A DNA stretch of 64,000 nt from Paludibacter sp. (GCA_028690665.1 JAQVAV010000009.1:119175-183174); one strand, 5' to 3'. Positions 18,470 through 28,702 are shown, counted from the stretch's first letter. Translations and numbers: made by a program. Notes: a model not told the origin generated them from the letters alone.

Positions 18470-21400
18470 TTATTGCTTGATAAGTTTCAGAATATTGGAG
18501 TTGCCTTTGTTTGTAATTAGTTTCATGAGGTAAATTCCATCAGGCTGATCCCTCAAATCGATCTCGAAATTGGATACAAAACTGTTGACTGTTGACCGGA
18601 AAATTATTTTGCCTTGCAGATTGTAGACCATTATATGGGCATTTTCTACCAGTTCATTTGTTGTGATTGTGAACAGTCCGTTCGTTGGATTTTGCAGTAC
18701 TCCGGTTCTGATTTCTGGATTATTAATACCAGTACTTTCAACAACCGCAATTTTACCTTCGGTATATAGCCCATTGGTGTTCCACTCCATACCTTGAGGT
18801 AATTCAGGTAATGTAATCGTCGCAAATGTACCGGCGATTGAACCGGCATTAAAGAGTTGATATTCATTTCCAATAGTTGGAGTTCCTGAGTTAATTGTAA
18901 CATCAAGCGTTCCATTGCAAGTTAAGATTCCGGCGATGTCAAGTAGGTCGCAGCTTCCGGAGGTTCCGTTTACTTGCATGTTTAGTGTAGCCGAAGCATT
19001 CATGGATAAATTACTACCAAAGTGCAATGTTCCTATAATACTACTTCCGGGCATTGTATTCGAATTATTACCCATAACTACCGCTTTTTTTACAGTTCCG
19101 GTTCCTTTTAGCAAACCAGTATTCGAAATATTGCCACTAACGGTACCTGTCAGGTTAAGGGTACCTCCGTTTGATATGATAACCGAACCCGCTGATGTAC
19201 CTGAGAGATTTAACAAACCATCTGCCTGAACCGTAATGGTTCCTGTTGACAGACTTCCTGATACATTCATTGTACCTGCGCTTATTGTGGTTGTTCCGGT
19301 ATAAGTTTGATCACCGTTGACCATCCAAATGCCGGTTCCGGTTTTCTTTACATTGCTGCTCCCAGAAATAACTCCGTAGAAAATGCCGTTCGTATTGTTT
19401 GTCCCGACTTCAAGGCCGGCGTTGTAAACATCACCGGAGCCGGTCAGCATTCCTACTTTTATAGTCGTTGTTCCATTATCGGAGGTTCCGTTTTTGTAAC
19501 ACATTAACACTCCGGAGTTAAGGGTGATAATGGCATTCGGGAATCCGTTACTATTGTTGACAATAAAATGATTTTCATAATTTGAGTTGGCTCCGTTGGC
19601 CGTGATATTCAGCTTCCCTTCGAAAGCAGACCAATTTCCATTCATGTAAGCACGGATAAAGTCACAACTCCAGTTCAATGTACCGCTGCCAGTGAGTGTT
19701 CCGTTATATTCGCAACGTGCTCCGGCAATTATGCTGCTTGTGCAACCTTCGGGTACATAAAAAGCGTTGTTGCTTGTTAAATAAGCTCCGGTAGAATTCA
19801 GAGTTTCAAGAGTTCCTCCCATGAGCGTTATTTTTTTACCAACTCCATATTGAACGGAAGCATCTGTATTTAGTTTTATTTTACCAGATTTCAAAACGGA
19901 TTCGGTAAGTCCGGTGTTATTACTTCCTATATATAAAGTTCCAGAACCGATTTTGGTCATTTTAGTTCCTGTCATTACACCATTCCAGTACAATGCGTTT
20001 GCCACATTGAGTACTCCGCCTCCGGTACCGGACATGGTTACTCCCCGGTCGGTAATTTCGTTATTAGTAAGTATCTGAACTATGGCGCTGTCTTTCAGTA
20101 TAAAGTTGGCCGCATTTGTATCATCTGTGCCAATACCGCCATTATTGGTTGACGATGGAGCATATTGCATGATAAGTGAGCCGCCCTCAATCGTTGTTTT
20201 ACCGGTAAAGCTGTTGCGGTTGTTGATTGTCAATGTTCCGGAACCGGATTTAAATAAATCCATATTGCCGGTCAATTGTCCTGTCCCGGAGAAAATATAA
20301 TCGTTATCACTTGTGATATTCAAATAAGATGCCGTCAGATCTTCCGCCAACGTTACAGAATGATTTACAGCATCTGTTTCAAAATAAACGCTGTCGCCGG
20401 TTACAAAGATATCTGGACTTCCATCTTTTGTCCAGTTGGTTGTTGTGGCAAGATCCCATGCACTGCCATTTGTTCCTGTCCATACAACTGATGACGCTGA
20501 CCGGACTCCTTTTACAATGAGATATAACTCTTTGCTCGTTTCGTCGTAGGATAAGTCTGTGGCAACCCCAACAGCTCCCGTGACTTTTATGTTTTTAATA
20601 TCACCATTGATATCCAATCCTTTTGCTAATAAATAATTCCCCGGACTAAGATTTCCCGTACGTTGATTAATATTGATAATAGAACCTGATTCTATGGTAA
20701 GAACACCATTCAGAATCAGTAAATCGTTGTTTGCTTCGTTGCTATCGGTCAGATCAAATATAAGTTTGGCTCCTTTTACTAACTTCAGGGTATCGCTTAC
20801 AATCATCGTATCGATAGTTTCGCTACCACCAACATAAACACTTGCATTATATTCGGTTACAATGCCTTTGTTGCAGGTACCGTTTGAATTGAAGTTTGCA
20901 TGTCGGCGAACAATGATTTTCGAATTGTTTAAAGATCCACTCAACCACAGATTTCCTTCCCAAATTGTAGTGGCTCCCGAATATGAGTGATTTCCGTTTA
21001 AATTCAATGTTCCTTCTCCCATCTTGTCTAATATCATTTTTCCTGTAAGGCTTCCGTTTCCTCCGATTGTATAGTCATCATCGCTTGATACCATTAGTAA
21101 TTCAGGAGAAAGATTAGAATCAATATTTACCGTTTTTGAAGTCCCGTGTGCATCAAACAAAACACTTTTGCCATTTGAATATTGGGTTGCCGGGCTGGTT
21201 CCAGCTAAAATACCTTCAGCATCATCTCCATTCATAAAGTTAGCAGTGGTGGTGTTCCAGTCTGAAGAAGTTCCTGTCCAAACTAATTTCCCGTTCGTGG
21301 ATTTTGCCGGGATCGGAGTTGGAAAATCGCTCCCAAGATAAAAACTGGTATGCGGTGGCTGGTTGTAACCGCACATTTGCCAGCAGATTGCCTGGCGATA

Positions 21401-23161
21401 TTGATGGTCGTGCATCAGCGTGTAAATTCTGTTTGTAGTAGTATATGGAGTTGTGTAAATGCGTAATGCCATACCATCTGTACGCCACCAAATGGCTTCT
21501 TCTCTCCAGTCTCCCAGTATATCTGCTTGCAGGCAGGGAGTTCCTTTGGTGTAATTACATGAATATGCATTAGCGGTTAATAGAGTTGTTATATTTCCAT
21601 ATCCATTAAATTTCGTAATGCTGCCGTAACCAACACCGGTACTTGTAGAAAATCCGGAATGGTCCAGAATTTCCTGACATAAATCTCCATCCCAGTATAT
21701 ACAATAATTTTCTGCTACTCCAAAGTGGTTGAGTTCTACCCTGTCGGTTGCAGAAAGCCCTTTACCGTTGCCCCATACCTCAGCTCCCCTGTAAGCATCT
21801 GTAATATTTCCGGCACCAGCTCTCCCCACATCGCTTGATGCAATGCTTCTGTAAAGTATTTTTCCTGTTTTTGCATCACGTAAGTTTGTTCCGGGATTAT
21901 CCTCATTACAGGCAAATGCTTCCTGGCCTTTGCGGTAAGGGTCAAGGTCGCCATAATGTTGGGCATCACCGTGTCCGAGTTCTGTTGAATATAATGGCTT
22001 TCCATCGTTGTCTATTGCCATGGAGCCCCAGCAAATTTCATCTTTACCATCACCATCACCATCGGCAACGGTATAATTATGATACCCCTGACCAAAATAT
22101 CTTTTAGGTTCATCATCCCACTTGCCTTGCTGTTTGTCATCGGCACTTGTACATTCCCAGTACCAGCGTTTTACCAACTTTTTATTTACAACATCGTATG
22201 TCTGCATTTTAGTCATGGTGTAGATTCCTCGACCGATAAACAGGCTTGGGTGGATACCATCGAGATAAGGAGCTCCGAAGAAAAATTTATTGGCACGATG
22301 TCCGTAACTGTCACCCCAATCACTTGAATTTCCGCGGGGAATAAAATTTACTCGATCCAGTTCAGCACCCGTCATACCATCAATCAGAGAAAGAAATTCC
22401 GGTCCTGCATTCATATATTGCATATTGGCCGACTGAACGACTGAATATCTGTAGTTAGTTTTGCCATCACCATCTGTATCGCCGATTTTAGTGCCATCGC
22501 CAAAGATTGTACCCTCGGAGGTACGCATAAATACTTCTGCTTTTCCATCTCCATCGAAATCAAAAGCAGCTATATTAATTTCAACTCCCGAAGAAGACAG
22601 AATATTGGGGCCAACATTGATTTCCCAAAGAAAAGTACCATCCATTTTGTAAGCTTCAAAATAGCTGTATGCACTATCATTTTCAACCGTATAATCTAAA
22701 TTTAGTCTTTTGATAATAATTTCATACTCACCATCACCATCGAGATCGGCAGCCGTCGCATCATTCAGAATATATCCTTTTTTGTATTCGTGCATGGGTA
22801 TTTCGATATATCCCGTAGTAACCATTTTGGCTGCTTTTGAAGGAGCCGATTCTATTCCGTCTTTAACGCTTGTAACGGTGTAAACCGAACTTGTGTTTCC
22901 CGAAGTGTCAAGATAATTCGAGGCTTCCGCCGTTGTTGTGGTGTAAATCAGTGTTCCGTTTCTGTAGACTTTGTAGTAAGTATTATACCATTCGTCACTG
23001 GTAATTCTCCAGTTGACAAAGATTCCGTTTGAAACTTTTTGGGCAATTACACTCCGGTCTAATTTTTCCATTGGACGTTGCGCTTTTACACCGCCTGATA
23101 GAAAGAATAAAATTATTATTGGGAATAATCTCAGGTAAAATTGAGTCGTGTTTTTTTTCAT
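18470..23161 (-). CDS. PL11 rhamnogalacturonan lyase with autotransporter-type repeats and T9SS tail
   Basis: A 1563-residue secreted protein. After the signal peptide (about 1-27) comes a fibronectin-like segment and the eight-bladed PL11 lyase domain (to about residue 620). That domain carries repeated calcium-binding DGDGDGK/E motifs (DLDGDGE, DFDGDGK, DTDGDGK, DGDGDGK) and the family signature GQGYHNYTVADGDGDG. It would cut rhamnogalacturonan-I by beta-elimination. From about 625 to 1460 there are beta-helix repeats of the autotransporter-associated (PATR, TIGR02601) type, near 717, 975 and 1274 (for example GSGTLTINNRNSFTGKTTI). The last ~80 residues (from about 1485, NPTNGLFTITTN) are a T9SS type A sorting domain. 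The repeats probably form a long stalk on the cell surface. Its promoter region is divergent from the CE12 operon. Confidence 0.95.
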   Translation of the reverse strand: MKKNTTQFYLRLFPIIILFFLSGGVKAQRPMEKLDRSVIAQKVSNGIFVNWRITSDEWYNTYYKVYRNGTLIYTTTTAEASNYLDTSGNTSSVYTVTSVKDGIESAPSKAAKMVTTGYIEIPMHEYKKGYILNDATAADLDGDGEYEIIIKRLNLDYTVENDSAYSYFEAYKMDGTFLWEINVGPNILSSSGVEINIAAFDFDGDGKAEVFMRTSEGTIFGDGTKIGDTDGDGKTNYRYSVVQSANMQYMNAGPEFLSLIDGMTGAELDRVNFIPRGNSSDWGDSYGHRANKFFFGAPYLDGIHPSLFIGRGIYTMTKMQTYDVVNKKLVKRWYWECTSADDKQQGKWDDEPKRYFGQGYHNYTVADGDGDGKDEICWGSMAIDNDGKPLYSTELGHGDAQHYGDLDPYRKGQEAFACNEDNPGTNLRDAKTGKILYRSIASSDVGRAGAGNITDAYRGAEVWGNGKGLSATDRVELNHFGVAENYCIYWDGDLCQEILDHSGFSTSTGVGYGSITKFNGYGNITTLLTANAYSCNYTKGTPCLQADILGDWREEAIWWRTDGMALRIYTTPYTTTNRIYTLMHDHQYRQAICWQMCGYNQPPHTSFYLGSDFPTPIPAKSTNGKLVWTGTSSDWNTTTANFMNGDDAEGILAGTSPATQYSNGKSVLFDAHGTSKTVNIDSNLSPELLMVSSDDDYTIGGNGSLTGKMILDKMGEGTLNLNGNHSYSGATTIWEGNLWLSGSLNNSKIIVRRHANFNSNGTCNKGIVTEYNASVYVGGSETIDTMIVSDTLKLVKGAKLIFDLTDSNEANNDLLILNGVLTIESGSIININQRTGNLSPGNYLLAKGLDINGDIKNIKVTGAVGVATDLSYDETSKELYLIVKGVRSASSVVWTGTNGSAWDLATTTNWTKDGSPDIFVTGDSVYFETDAVNHSVTLAEDLTASYLNITSDNDYIFSGTGQLTGNMDLFKSGSGTLTINNRNSFTGKTTIEGGSLIMQYAPSSTNNGGIGTDDTNAANFILKDSAIVQILTNNEITDRGVTMSGTGGGVLNVANALYWNGVMTGTKMTKIGSGTLYIGSNNTGLTESVLKSGKIKLNTDASVQYGVGKKITLMGGTLETLNSTGAYLTSNNAFYVPEGCTSSIIAGARCEYNGTLTGSGTLNWSCDFIRAYMNGNWSAFEGKLNITANGANSNYENHFIVNNSNGFPNAIITLNSGVLMCYKNGTSDNGTTTIKVGMLTGSGDVYNAGLEVGTNNTNGIFYGVISGSSNVKKTGTGIWMVNGDQTYTGTTTISAGTMNVSGSLSTGTITVQADGLLNLSGTSAGSVIISNGGTLNLTGTVSGNISNTGLLKGTGTVKKAVVMGNNSNTMPGSSIIGTLHFGSNLSMNASATLNMQVNGTSGSCDLLDIAGILTCNGTLDVTINSGTPTIGNEYQLFNAGSIAGTFATITLPELPQGMEWNTNGLYTEGKIAVVESTGINNPEIRTGVLQNPTNGLFTITTNELVENAHIMVYNLQGKIIFRSTVNSFVSNFEIDLRDQPDGIYLMKLITNKGNSNILKLIKQ

Positions 23162-23440
23162 GATTTATGAGTGATTTTTTACTTCAAAATATAGAGGCTA
23201 ATCTGATTAAGTGTATTTTGTACATTAATTAATGCAAATTAAATTTATTTTTTGAAAATACCCTATAGATATGTGTACAATATAATAGAAAAATATTCAA
23301 AAGAGCCAGATATATATGCATTTTATGCTTGGGACAGGACAATGTATGTTTTTTTATTAAAGTGTACGTTTGTCTATTCTTGTGAAGGGTTATTTTTGAG
23401 AATTTTGTAAAATACGTAAAATAAAGTTTATATAAAGACA

Positions 23441-24349
23441 ATGAAAAACACCAGTTTCCTATTCATGCTGTTATTTTCAGTATTAATTTCCTGGCCAATG
23501 ATGGCCCAAACAGACAAAGGCAGTAATAATTCAAAAATTACCGGCGAAGATTTACTAGGCTTAAAGTCCGGTGCCGACCCAAAGAAAGCAGATCCTAAAA
23601 AAGCAGGTCGTACCCGTAAAAAAGGCCGTCCGGTACTTTTTGTAATCGGGGATTCTACGGTGAAAAACGGAAAAGATAACGGAAGTAATGGCCAGTGGGG
23701 CTGGGGACATTTCCTTTGGGAATCTTTCGATACTACCAAAGTGTCGGTTGAAAATCATGCACTTGGTGGTCGTAGTAGTCGGACATTTATTACCGAAGGC
23801 CTTTGGGATAAGGTGCTGGCTAGTATGCAGAAAGGCGATTATGTGCTGATTCAGTTCGGGCACAACGATGCCGGATCGTATAATATGGGACGTGCACGTG
23901 CATCAATTCGGGGAAACGGAGATCAGGATACCACTGTTGTTATGGAAGCAACCGGAAAAGAGGAAACGGTCCATTCTTTTGGCTGGTATATGCGTAAATA
24001 TGCCGACGATGCTCTGGCTAAAGGAGCTACTCCTATTTTATTATCACACATTCCGCGCAATATGTTTACCACCAAAGACAGTGTTGCCGTCATTCGCAAT
24101 ACCGATAATTACGGCGCATGGACAAAAGAAGCTGCGAAGATGAAAAAAGTACCTTACATTGACCTGAATAAATTGATTGCCGATAAATTAGACCGGATGG
24201 GAAAAGATTCAGTTCAATTGATGTTTCACGGAGATCATACTCATACTTCTTTGCTGGGAGCACAGCTGAATGCAAAAACTGTTGCAGAAGGAATTAAAAC
24301 AGCCAAATACCCTCAGTTGAAAAAATTACGAAAAGCTTTGAAAAAATAA
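23441..24349 (+). CDS. CE12 rhamnogalacturonan acetylesterase
   Basis: A 302-residue exported SGNH hydrolase with a signal peptide (about 1-22). A linker very rich in Lys and Pro (tandem DPKKA, then RTRKKGRP, about residues 44-62) leads into the esterase fold. The catalytic Ser72 is in GDST, with the oxyanion-hole blocks GGRSSRT and FGHND. The Asp265/His268 pair lies in HGDHTH. The family removes acetyl esters from rhamnogalacturonan-I so that lyases and hydrolases can act. It opens a tight operon with GH28 (36-base gap), GH105 (12-base gap) and rhaM, all acting on the same polymer. Confidence 0.95.
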   Translation: MKNTSFLFMLLFSVLISWPMMAQTDKGSNNSKITGEDLLGLKSGADPKKADPKKAGRTRKKGRPVLFVIGDSTVKNGKDNGSNGQWGWGHFLWESFDTTKVSVENHALGGRSSRTFITEGLWDKVLASMQKGDYVLIQFGHNDAGSYNMGRARASIRGNGDQDTTVVMEATGKEETVHSFGWYMRKYADDALAKGATPILLSHIPRNMFTTKDSVAVIRNTDNYGAWTKEAAKMKKVPYIDLNKLIADKLDRMGKDSVQLMFHGDHTHTSLLGAQLNAKTVAEGIKTAKYPQLKKLRKALKK

Positions 24350-24385
24350 GCTTAGTTCATTCTTCAAAAAATCGATACTGCTTAT

Positions 24386-25750
24386 ATGAAGAGATTCCTG
24401 CTGCTAATATCGCTTTTCTTTTTTGTTCAATCGGGAGTGACAGCCCGTGCTGGTTGTGTGAAAATCAATAAAACCCGGGTGAAAGCTCCGTTTGATATGC
24501 CGGAAATTTTGACTCCGGATTTCGAAAATTGCCCTGTGTTTGATATTACCCGCTTTGGAGCTCTAAAAGGAAATAAACAGGCAACAACGATAGCAATTGA
24601 AAAGGCTGTCGACGCTGCAAGTATAGCAGGAGGTGGGATTGTGTCGATCCCTGAAGGAGAATGGCTTACGGGAAAAGTGCATTTGAAAAGTAATGTTAAT
24701 CTTCGAATAGAGAAAGGTGCGGTTTTGTTGTTCGACGATAATCCGATTGATTATCTGCCTCCGGTTCCTACATCCTGGGAAGGTATGGAATGCGTGAATT
24801 ATTCTCCGCTTATATATGCTTATCGCTGTAAAAATATAGCTATAACCGGTAAAGGAACAATCAAAGCCCGAATGGATTTTTGGAAAAATTGGTTTGCCCG
24901 TCCGAATGCCCACATGCAAAGTTTAAAGAGGCTTTATGAATTTTCATATCGGAACGTCCCGTTTGAAGACCGGATTATGGTAAACGATACTGCCCACTTA
25001 CGTCCGCATTTTGTGCAATTTAACCGTTGCGAAAATATATTGATCGAGGGAATCTCTGTTGTGAATAGCCCGTTCTGGACTTTGCATATTTATCTGTCGA
25101 AAAATATTATTCTGAGAAATCTGAATGTTTTTGCCCACGGACACAATAACGACGGTTTTGATCCGGAAATGAGTCAGAATATTCTTGTTGAGAATTGTGT
25201 TTTTGATCAGGGTGACGATGCTATTGCCGTAAAATCGGGCCGAAACCAGGAAGCATGGAGGCTACATACCCCTTCGAAGAATATTGTGATACGAAATTGC
25301 CGGGTAAAAAACGGACATCAGCTATTGGCTATTGGCAGTGAACTTTCGGGTGGAGTTGAAAATGTTTTTATTCAAAATTGTAAAGTTGATGATAATGCCA
25401 AAATGTTTCATCTTGTATTTATCAAAACCAATGAACGGCGTGGCGGATACGTCAAAAATATTTATGTCGAAAATATCGATGCAGGTCACATCAGCCTTGG
25501 AATATTGGGTGTTGAAACAGCTGTTTTGTACCAGTGGCGCGATTTGGTACCTACTTACGAAGTAAAGCTTACTTCCATTAATAATATTTACCTTAAGAAT
25601 ATTAAGTGCCGGAATGTTGAATTTATATCCAGAATCCTCGGACAAAAAAGGCTACCTGTGCAAAATGTTTTTCTGACGAATGTATTGGCAGATACTGTTC
25701 GGGGAAAGATGCTGATACATGAGAATGTTATAAACTTTATCCAAAAATAG
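24386..25750 (+). CDS. GH28 polygalacturonase-family hydrolase
   Basis: This 454-residue exported right-handed beta-helix enzyme has a signal peptide (about 1-22) and the opening FDITRFGALKGNK common to GH28 proteins. Catalytic residues are in place: Asp256 and Asp259 in NDGFD, Asp277-Asp278 in QGDDAIAVKSG and His311 in NGHQLLAIGSE. GH28 enzymes of pectin loci are exo- or endo-acting on galacturonic acid or on rhamnogalacturonan; which one applies here is not visible. It is second in the CE12-GH28-GH105-rhaM operon. Confidence 0.94.
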   Translation: MKRFLLLISLFFFVQSGVTARAGCVKINKTRVKAPFDMPEILTPDFENCPVFDITRFGALKGNKQATTIAIEKAVDAASIAGGGIVSIPEGEWLTGKVHLKSNVNLRIEKGAVLLFDDNPIDYLPPVPTSWEGMECVNYSPLIYAYRCKNIAITGKGTIKARMDFWKNWFARPNAHMQSLKRLYEFSYRNVPFEDRIMVNDTAHLRPHFVQFNRCENILIEGISVVNSPFWTLHIYLSKNIILRNLNVFAHGHNNDGFDPEMSQNILVENCVFDQGDDAIAVKSGRNQEAWRLHTPSKNIVIRNCRVKNGHQLLAIGSELSGGVENVFIQNCKVDDNAKMFHLVFIKTNERRGGYVKNIYVENIDAGHISLGILGVETAVLYQWRDLVPTYEVKLTSINNIYLKNIKCRNVEFISRILGQKRLPVQNVFLTNVLADTVRGKMLIHENVINFIQK

Positions 25751-25762
25751 ATAAAAATCAAT

Positions 25763-27151
25763 ATGAAAAAATTGCTTTTACCGGTATGGTTGCTTATTTC
25801 CGTTTCATGTGTTGCACAAAAAAATACAATTCAGGAAAAAGTAAATGACTCCAACACTCCACTGCATTTACTGAAACCGCAATATACAACTCCATATTGC
25901 ATACCTGCCGAAAAGTCGGTTCGAGAAAAAACGGATAAAGTGTTGCTTTTTCTGAATACAGCTACTCCAGCAAAAGTAATCGACCAATTATCCGGTAAAG
26001 AAATCCAGGATTATTCTCAGATTAATAAAAATTCTGTTTTAGAGCAGGGACAGTTTCGTTTGACAAGTTATGAATGGGGTGTGACCTATGCCGGAATGCT
26101 GCTTATGAATGAAGTTACAGGAGATAAACAATATTGGCAATATGTAGCCGGCAGGTTTAATTTTCTGGCTGATATTGCGCCATATTATGAAAAACTTTTC
26201 AGAGAGGACGGAGTCAGGGAGGTTCAGATGCAAAAAGTGGTTCATCCGGAAGCATTAGACGATGCGGGAGCCATTTGTACAGCAATGATCAAGGGACAGA
26301 TGGCAGGTATGAAGTTCCAAGGGAAACCATTGATCGACAGGTATATCGATTATATTATGAATAAAGAATATCGTCTGGCAGATGGTACTTTTGCCCGCAA
26401 CCGTCCGCAACATAATTCTGTGTGGCTCGATGATATGTTTATGGCCATTCCCGCTATTGCCAATATGGGAAAATTAACCGGCGACAGAAAGTATTTTGAT
26501 GAAGCCGTTCGCCAGATTTTACTTTTTAAAAAACGTATGTGGGTTCCCGGGAAAAATCTTTTCCGGCATGGCTGGGTCGAAGCTATGGAAGAGCATCCTT
26601 CATTTCATTGGGCGCGTGCCAACGGCTGGGCTATTCTGACCATGGTTGAAGTGCTGGATGTATTACCTGAGAATTATCCGGGGCGGGAGAAAGTGCTTGA
26701 ATTGCTTCGTTTGCATATTTACGGATTAGCTGCACTTCAATCGGGAGAAGGCTTCTGGCATCAGTTGCTGGATCGGAATGATTCCTATCCTGAAACTTCA
26801 GCGACAGCCATTTATACATATTGCATCGCCCGTGCTATTGACAATGGTTGGGTCGATGCTTTGACTTACGGGCCTGTGGCTCTTTTAGGATGGAATGCCG
26901 TTTCGACGAAAATAAATGATGCGGGTGAAGTTGAAGGAACATGCGTGGGAACCGGTATGGGATTCGATCCGGCTTATTACTATTACCGTCCGGTTCATAA
27001 ATATGCAGCTCATGGCTATGGACCTGTTTTATTAGCCGGAGCCGAAATTATCAGGTTGCTTAAAACTACGCATCCGAAAATGAATGACAGCGCGGTGCAA
27101 TTTTATCCGGAAGAACAAAAAACGGATGAGCCGATATTTTGGGTGCAATAA
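25763..27151 (+). CDS. GH105 unsaturated rhamnogalacturonyl hydrolase
   Basis: The 462-residue exported (alpha/alpha)6-barrel protein has an N-terminal signal (about 1-18). GH105 signatures are LDDAGAICTAMIKGQ, HNSVWLDDMFMAIPA with the candidate general acid Asp223, WARANGWAILTMVEVLDVLP and YPETSATAIYTYCIARAI. Family members such as YteR remove the unsaturated galacturonic residue left at the non-reducing end by lyases (here PL11 and PL9). It starts 12 bases after the GH28 gene and is followed by rhamnose mutarotase. Confidence 0.95.
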   Translation: MKKLLLPVWLLISVSCVAQKNTIQEKVNDSNTPLHLLKPQYTTPYCIPAEKSVREKTDKVLLFLNTATPAKVIDQLSGKEIQDYSQINKNSVLEQGQFRLTSYEWGVTYAGMLLMNEVTGDKQYWQYVAGRFNFLADIAPYYEKLFREDGVREVQMQKVVHPEALDDAGAICTAMIKGQMAGMKFQGKPLIDRYIDYIMNKEYRLADGTFARNRPQHNSVWLDDMFMAIPAIANMGKLTGDRKYFDEAVRQILLFKKRMWVPGKNLFRHGWVEAMEEHPSFHWARANGWAILTMVEVLDVLPENYPGREKVLELLRLHIYGLAALQSGEGFWHQLLDRNDSYPETSATAIYTYCIARAIDNGWVDALTYGPVALLGWNAVSTKINDAGEVEGTCVGTGMGFDPAYYYYRPVHKYAAHGYGPVLLAGAEIIRLLKTTHPKMNDSAVQFYPEEQKTDEPIFWVQ

Positions 27152-27223
27152 TTTTGATTCAAGAACCAAAAGTTAAAACTGTGCAAGTTAACAGAGGAAC
27201 TAATAAACTTAAAACTAATAAAA

Positions 27224-27538
27224 ATGACAAGATCCGCTTTTAAAATGTTTTTGAAGCCAGGCTTCGAGGCAGAGTACGAAAAACGCCATAATGCAATATG
27301 GCCGGAACTAAAAAAATTACTGAAAGAGGCCGGAGTTTCCGACTATTCTATTTTCTGGGACAAAGAGACGAATGTCCTTTTTGCTGTACAAAAAAATGGT
27401 CTCGAAGGAGGTTCGCAGGACTTGGGCTCAACTGAAATAGTTCAGAAATGGTGGGCTTATATGGCTGATATTATGGAAACGAACCCAGACAATTCACCGG
27501 TTTCAATTCCGCTTCCCGAAGTTTTCTATATGGAATAA
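27224..27538 (+). CDS. rhaM: L-rhamnose mutarotase
   Basis: The 104-residue protein has the full RhaM fold length, and its Tyr18 and His22 fall at exactly the catalytic positions known for the E. coli enzyme; KWWAYMADIME and a Pro-rich C-terminus follow. It has no signal peptide, so it acts in the cytoplasm, converting alpha- to beta-L-rhamnose for RhaA or kinase steps encoded elsewhere. It is the last gene of the CE12-GH28-GH105 operon, which supports rhamnogalacturonan-I as the substrate of that operon. Confidence 0.96.
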   Translation: MTRSAFKMFLKPGFEAEYEKRHNAIWPELKKLLKEAGVSDYSIFWDKETNVLFAVQKNGLEGGSQDLGSTEIVQKWWAYMADIMETNPDNSPVSIPLPEVFYME

Positions 27539-27554
27539 AATATATTGCGTATAA

Positions 27555-28418
27555 TCAATGTATGCCCCATGTTTCCAATATATTTTGTTCTGTAATAGTT
27601 GAACCGTCAGGTTTACAATATCCTTCAAATAATAACCGGTATTGTTTAGCCAATTGAGCATTATACATCCATTTCCCGGGAACGAAGCAGATACCATGAT
27701 TTGTACAGTATTGTTCTAAATAGTTGATTTTATGATCTTTCTCTGGCATGTTATGACAAAAGACCATTTTACAACCATTTAATAATTCCTGTAAGCCCAT
27801 TGCTGTCAAAAAATCAGGATTCGAAGAGATGGGTGTTGCGTCAACTACCAGATCGTAAGGTCCTTCGAAATGGGAAATGTGTTCTAAACCTAATTGCCGT
27901 TTCTTTTCTTCCACGCGTTGAGGATTACGGCCAACCATAGTTACCTTGATGCCAAGTTCGAGCAGTACGTGGAAGGCCACACCGGAAACCCCGCCGTTTC
28001 CGTAAATTACGGCGGTTTTGATATCTGAACCGAATGTTTCAAGGCCTTTGATAAGAGCTGTTTTCAGTCCGATGGCATCCGAATTATATCCGTAAAGTTT
28101 ACCCGAGTTGTTTACAACTGTATTTACTGCCTGAGTTTTCATGGCTAAAGGTTCTACTTCGTCGAGAAATGGTATAATGGTTGATTTCAATCCACCGCGG
28201 CCTGTAACAGCAGCCCCGCGTGCAATAGGAGATTTGATCAAAGCGGCATAGCTTTCAGGGGTAATGTCGTCGGCAATGGTGAAGTACACCAGATTTAATC
28301 CGAGTTTTCGTATGGCATCGTTGTGCCTGACTATGGAAGAAGCGCTACCGGATGTAGAAAAAATAAATTTTGTTTGTAAATCCAGTGGGACAGAGTATAA
28401 TGTTTCTTGTGTAGACAT
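27555..28418 (-). CDS. Shikimate-dehydrogenase-family protein (AroE-like, divergent)
   Basis: A 287-residue cytoplasmic protein. The substrate domain keeps the catalytic Lys78 (in GRGGLKST), Asn99 (QAVNT) and Asp114 (YGYNSD); Lys78 and Asn99 have the same 21-residue spacing as in E. coli AroE. The Rossmann half has GNGGVSGVAFHVL. However, the usual SLSP.HN shikimate-binding start is replaced by FSTSGSASSIVRHND, which suggests a changed substrate (quinate- or other hydroxyacid-type). It may also be the ordinary AroE of a diverged lineage. It lies convergent to rhaM and divergent from the second GH28 gene. Confidence 0.85.
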   Translation of the reverse strand: MSTQETLYSVPLDLQTKFIFSTSGSASSIVRHNDAIRKLGLNLVYFTIADDITPESYAALIKSPIARGAAVTGRGGLKSTIIPFLDEVEPLAMKTQAVNTVVNNSGKLYGYNSDAIGLKTALIKGLETFGSDIKTAVIYGNGGVSGVAFHVLLELGIKVTMVGRNPQRVEEKKRQLGLEHISHFEGPYDLVVDATPISSNPDFLTAMGLQELLNGCKMVFCHNMPEKDHKINYLEQYCTNHGICFVPGKWMYNAQLAKQYRLLFEGYCKPDGSTITEQNILETWGIH

Positions 28419-28702
28419 AAGCTGATATGTTTTCTTGTTGCAAATTTACGTATTCCGGTTTGACTGTTTCGTGAAAGTTCGGAATTTTTTTGTTGCTAAG
28501 CGGTCAATTTCCTTATAAGAACCGCCAGAGAGCTTATAATATTGCTATTCCCAGGAAATACCGTTATGGAAGAAAAGGTTTAATTTTGAATGTTGCCAGA
28601 AAAGATAAATTCTATAGCATGAATTGTGATTGCCCGGGAATGAAAAATTTTATGACAAAGGACTCTATACTACATATTTACAAAATTAATAAATATAGAT
28701 TT

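Noticed and set aside
22030..22070. CATCAC-type short repeats that look like a microsatellite
   Set aside because: On the coding strand they encode the DGDGDGK calcium motifs of the PL11 propeller.
28490..28702. In-frame N-terminal extension of the second GH28 gene
   Set aside because: The extra 71 residues have no signal peptide and would bury the real signal that starts at 28703.
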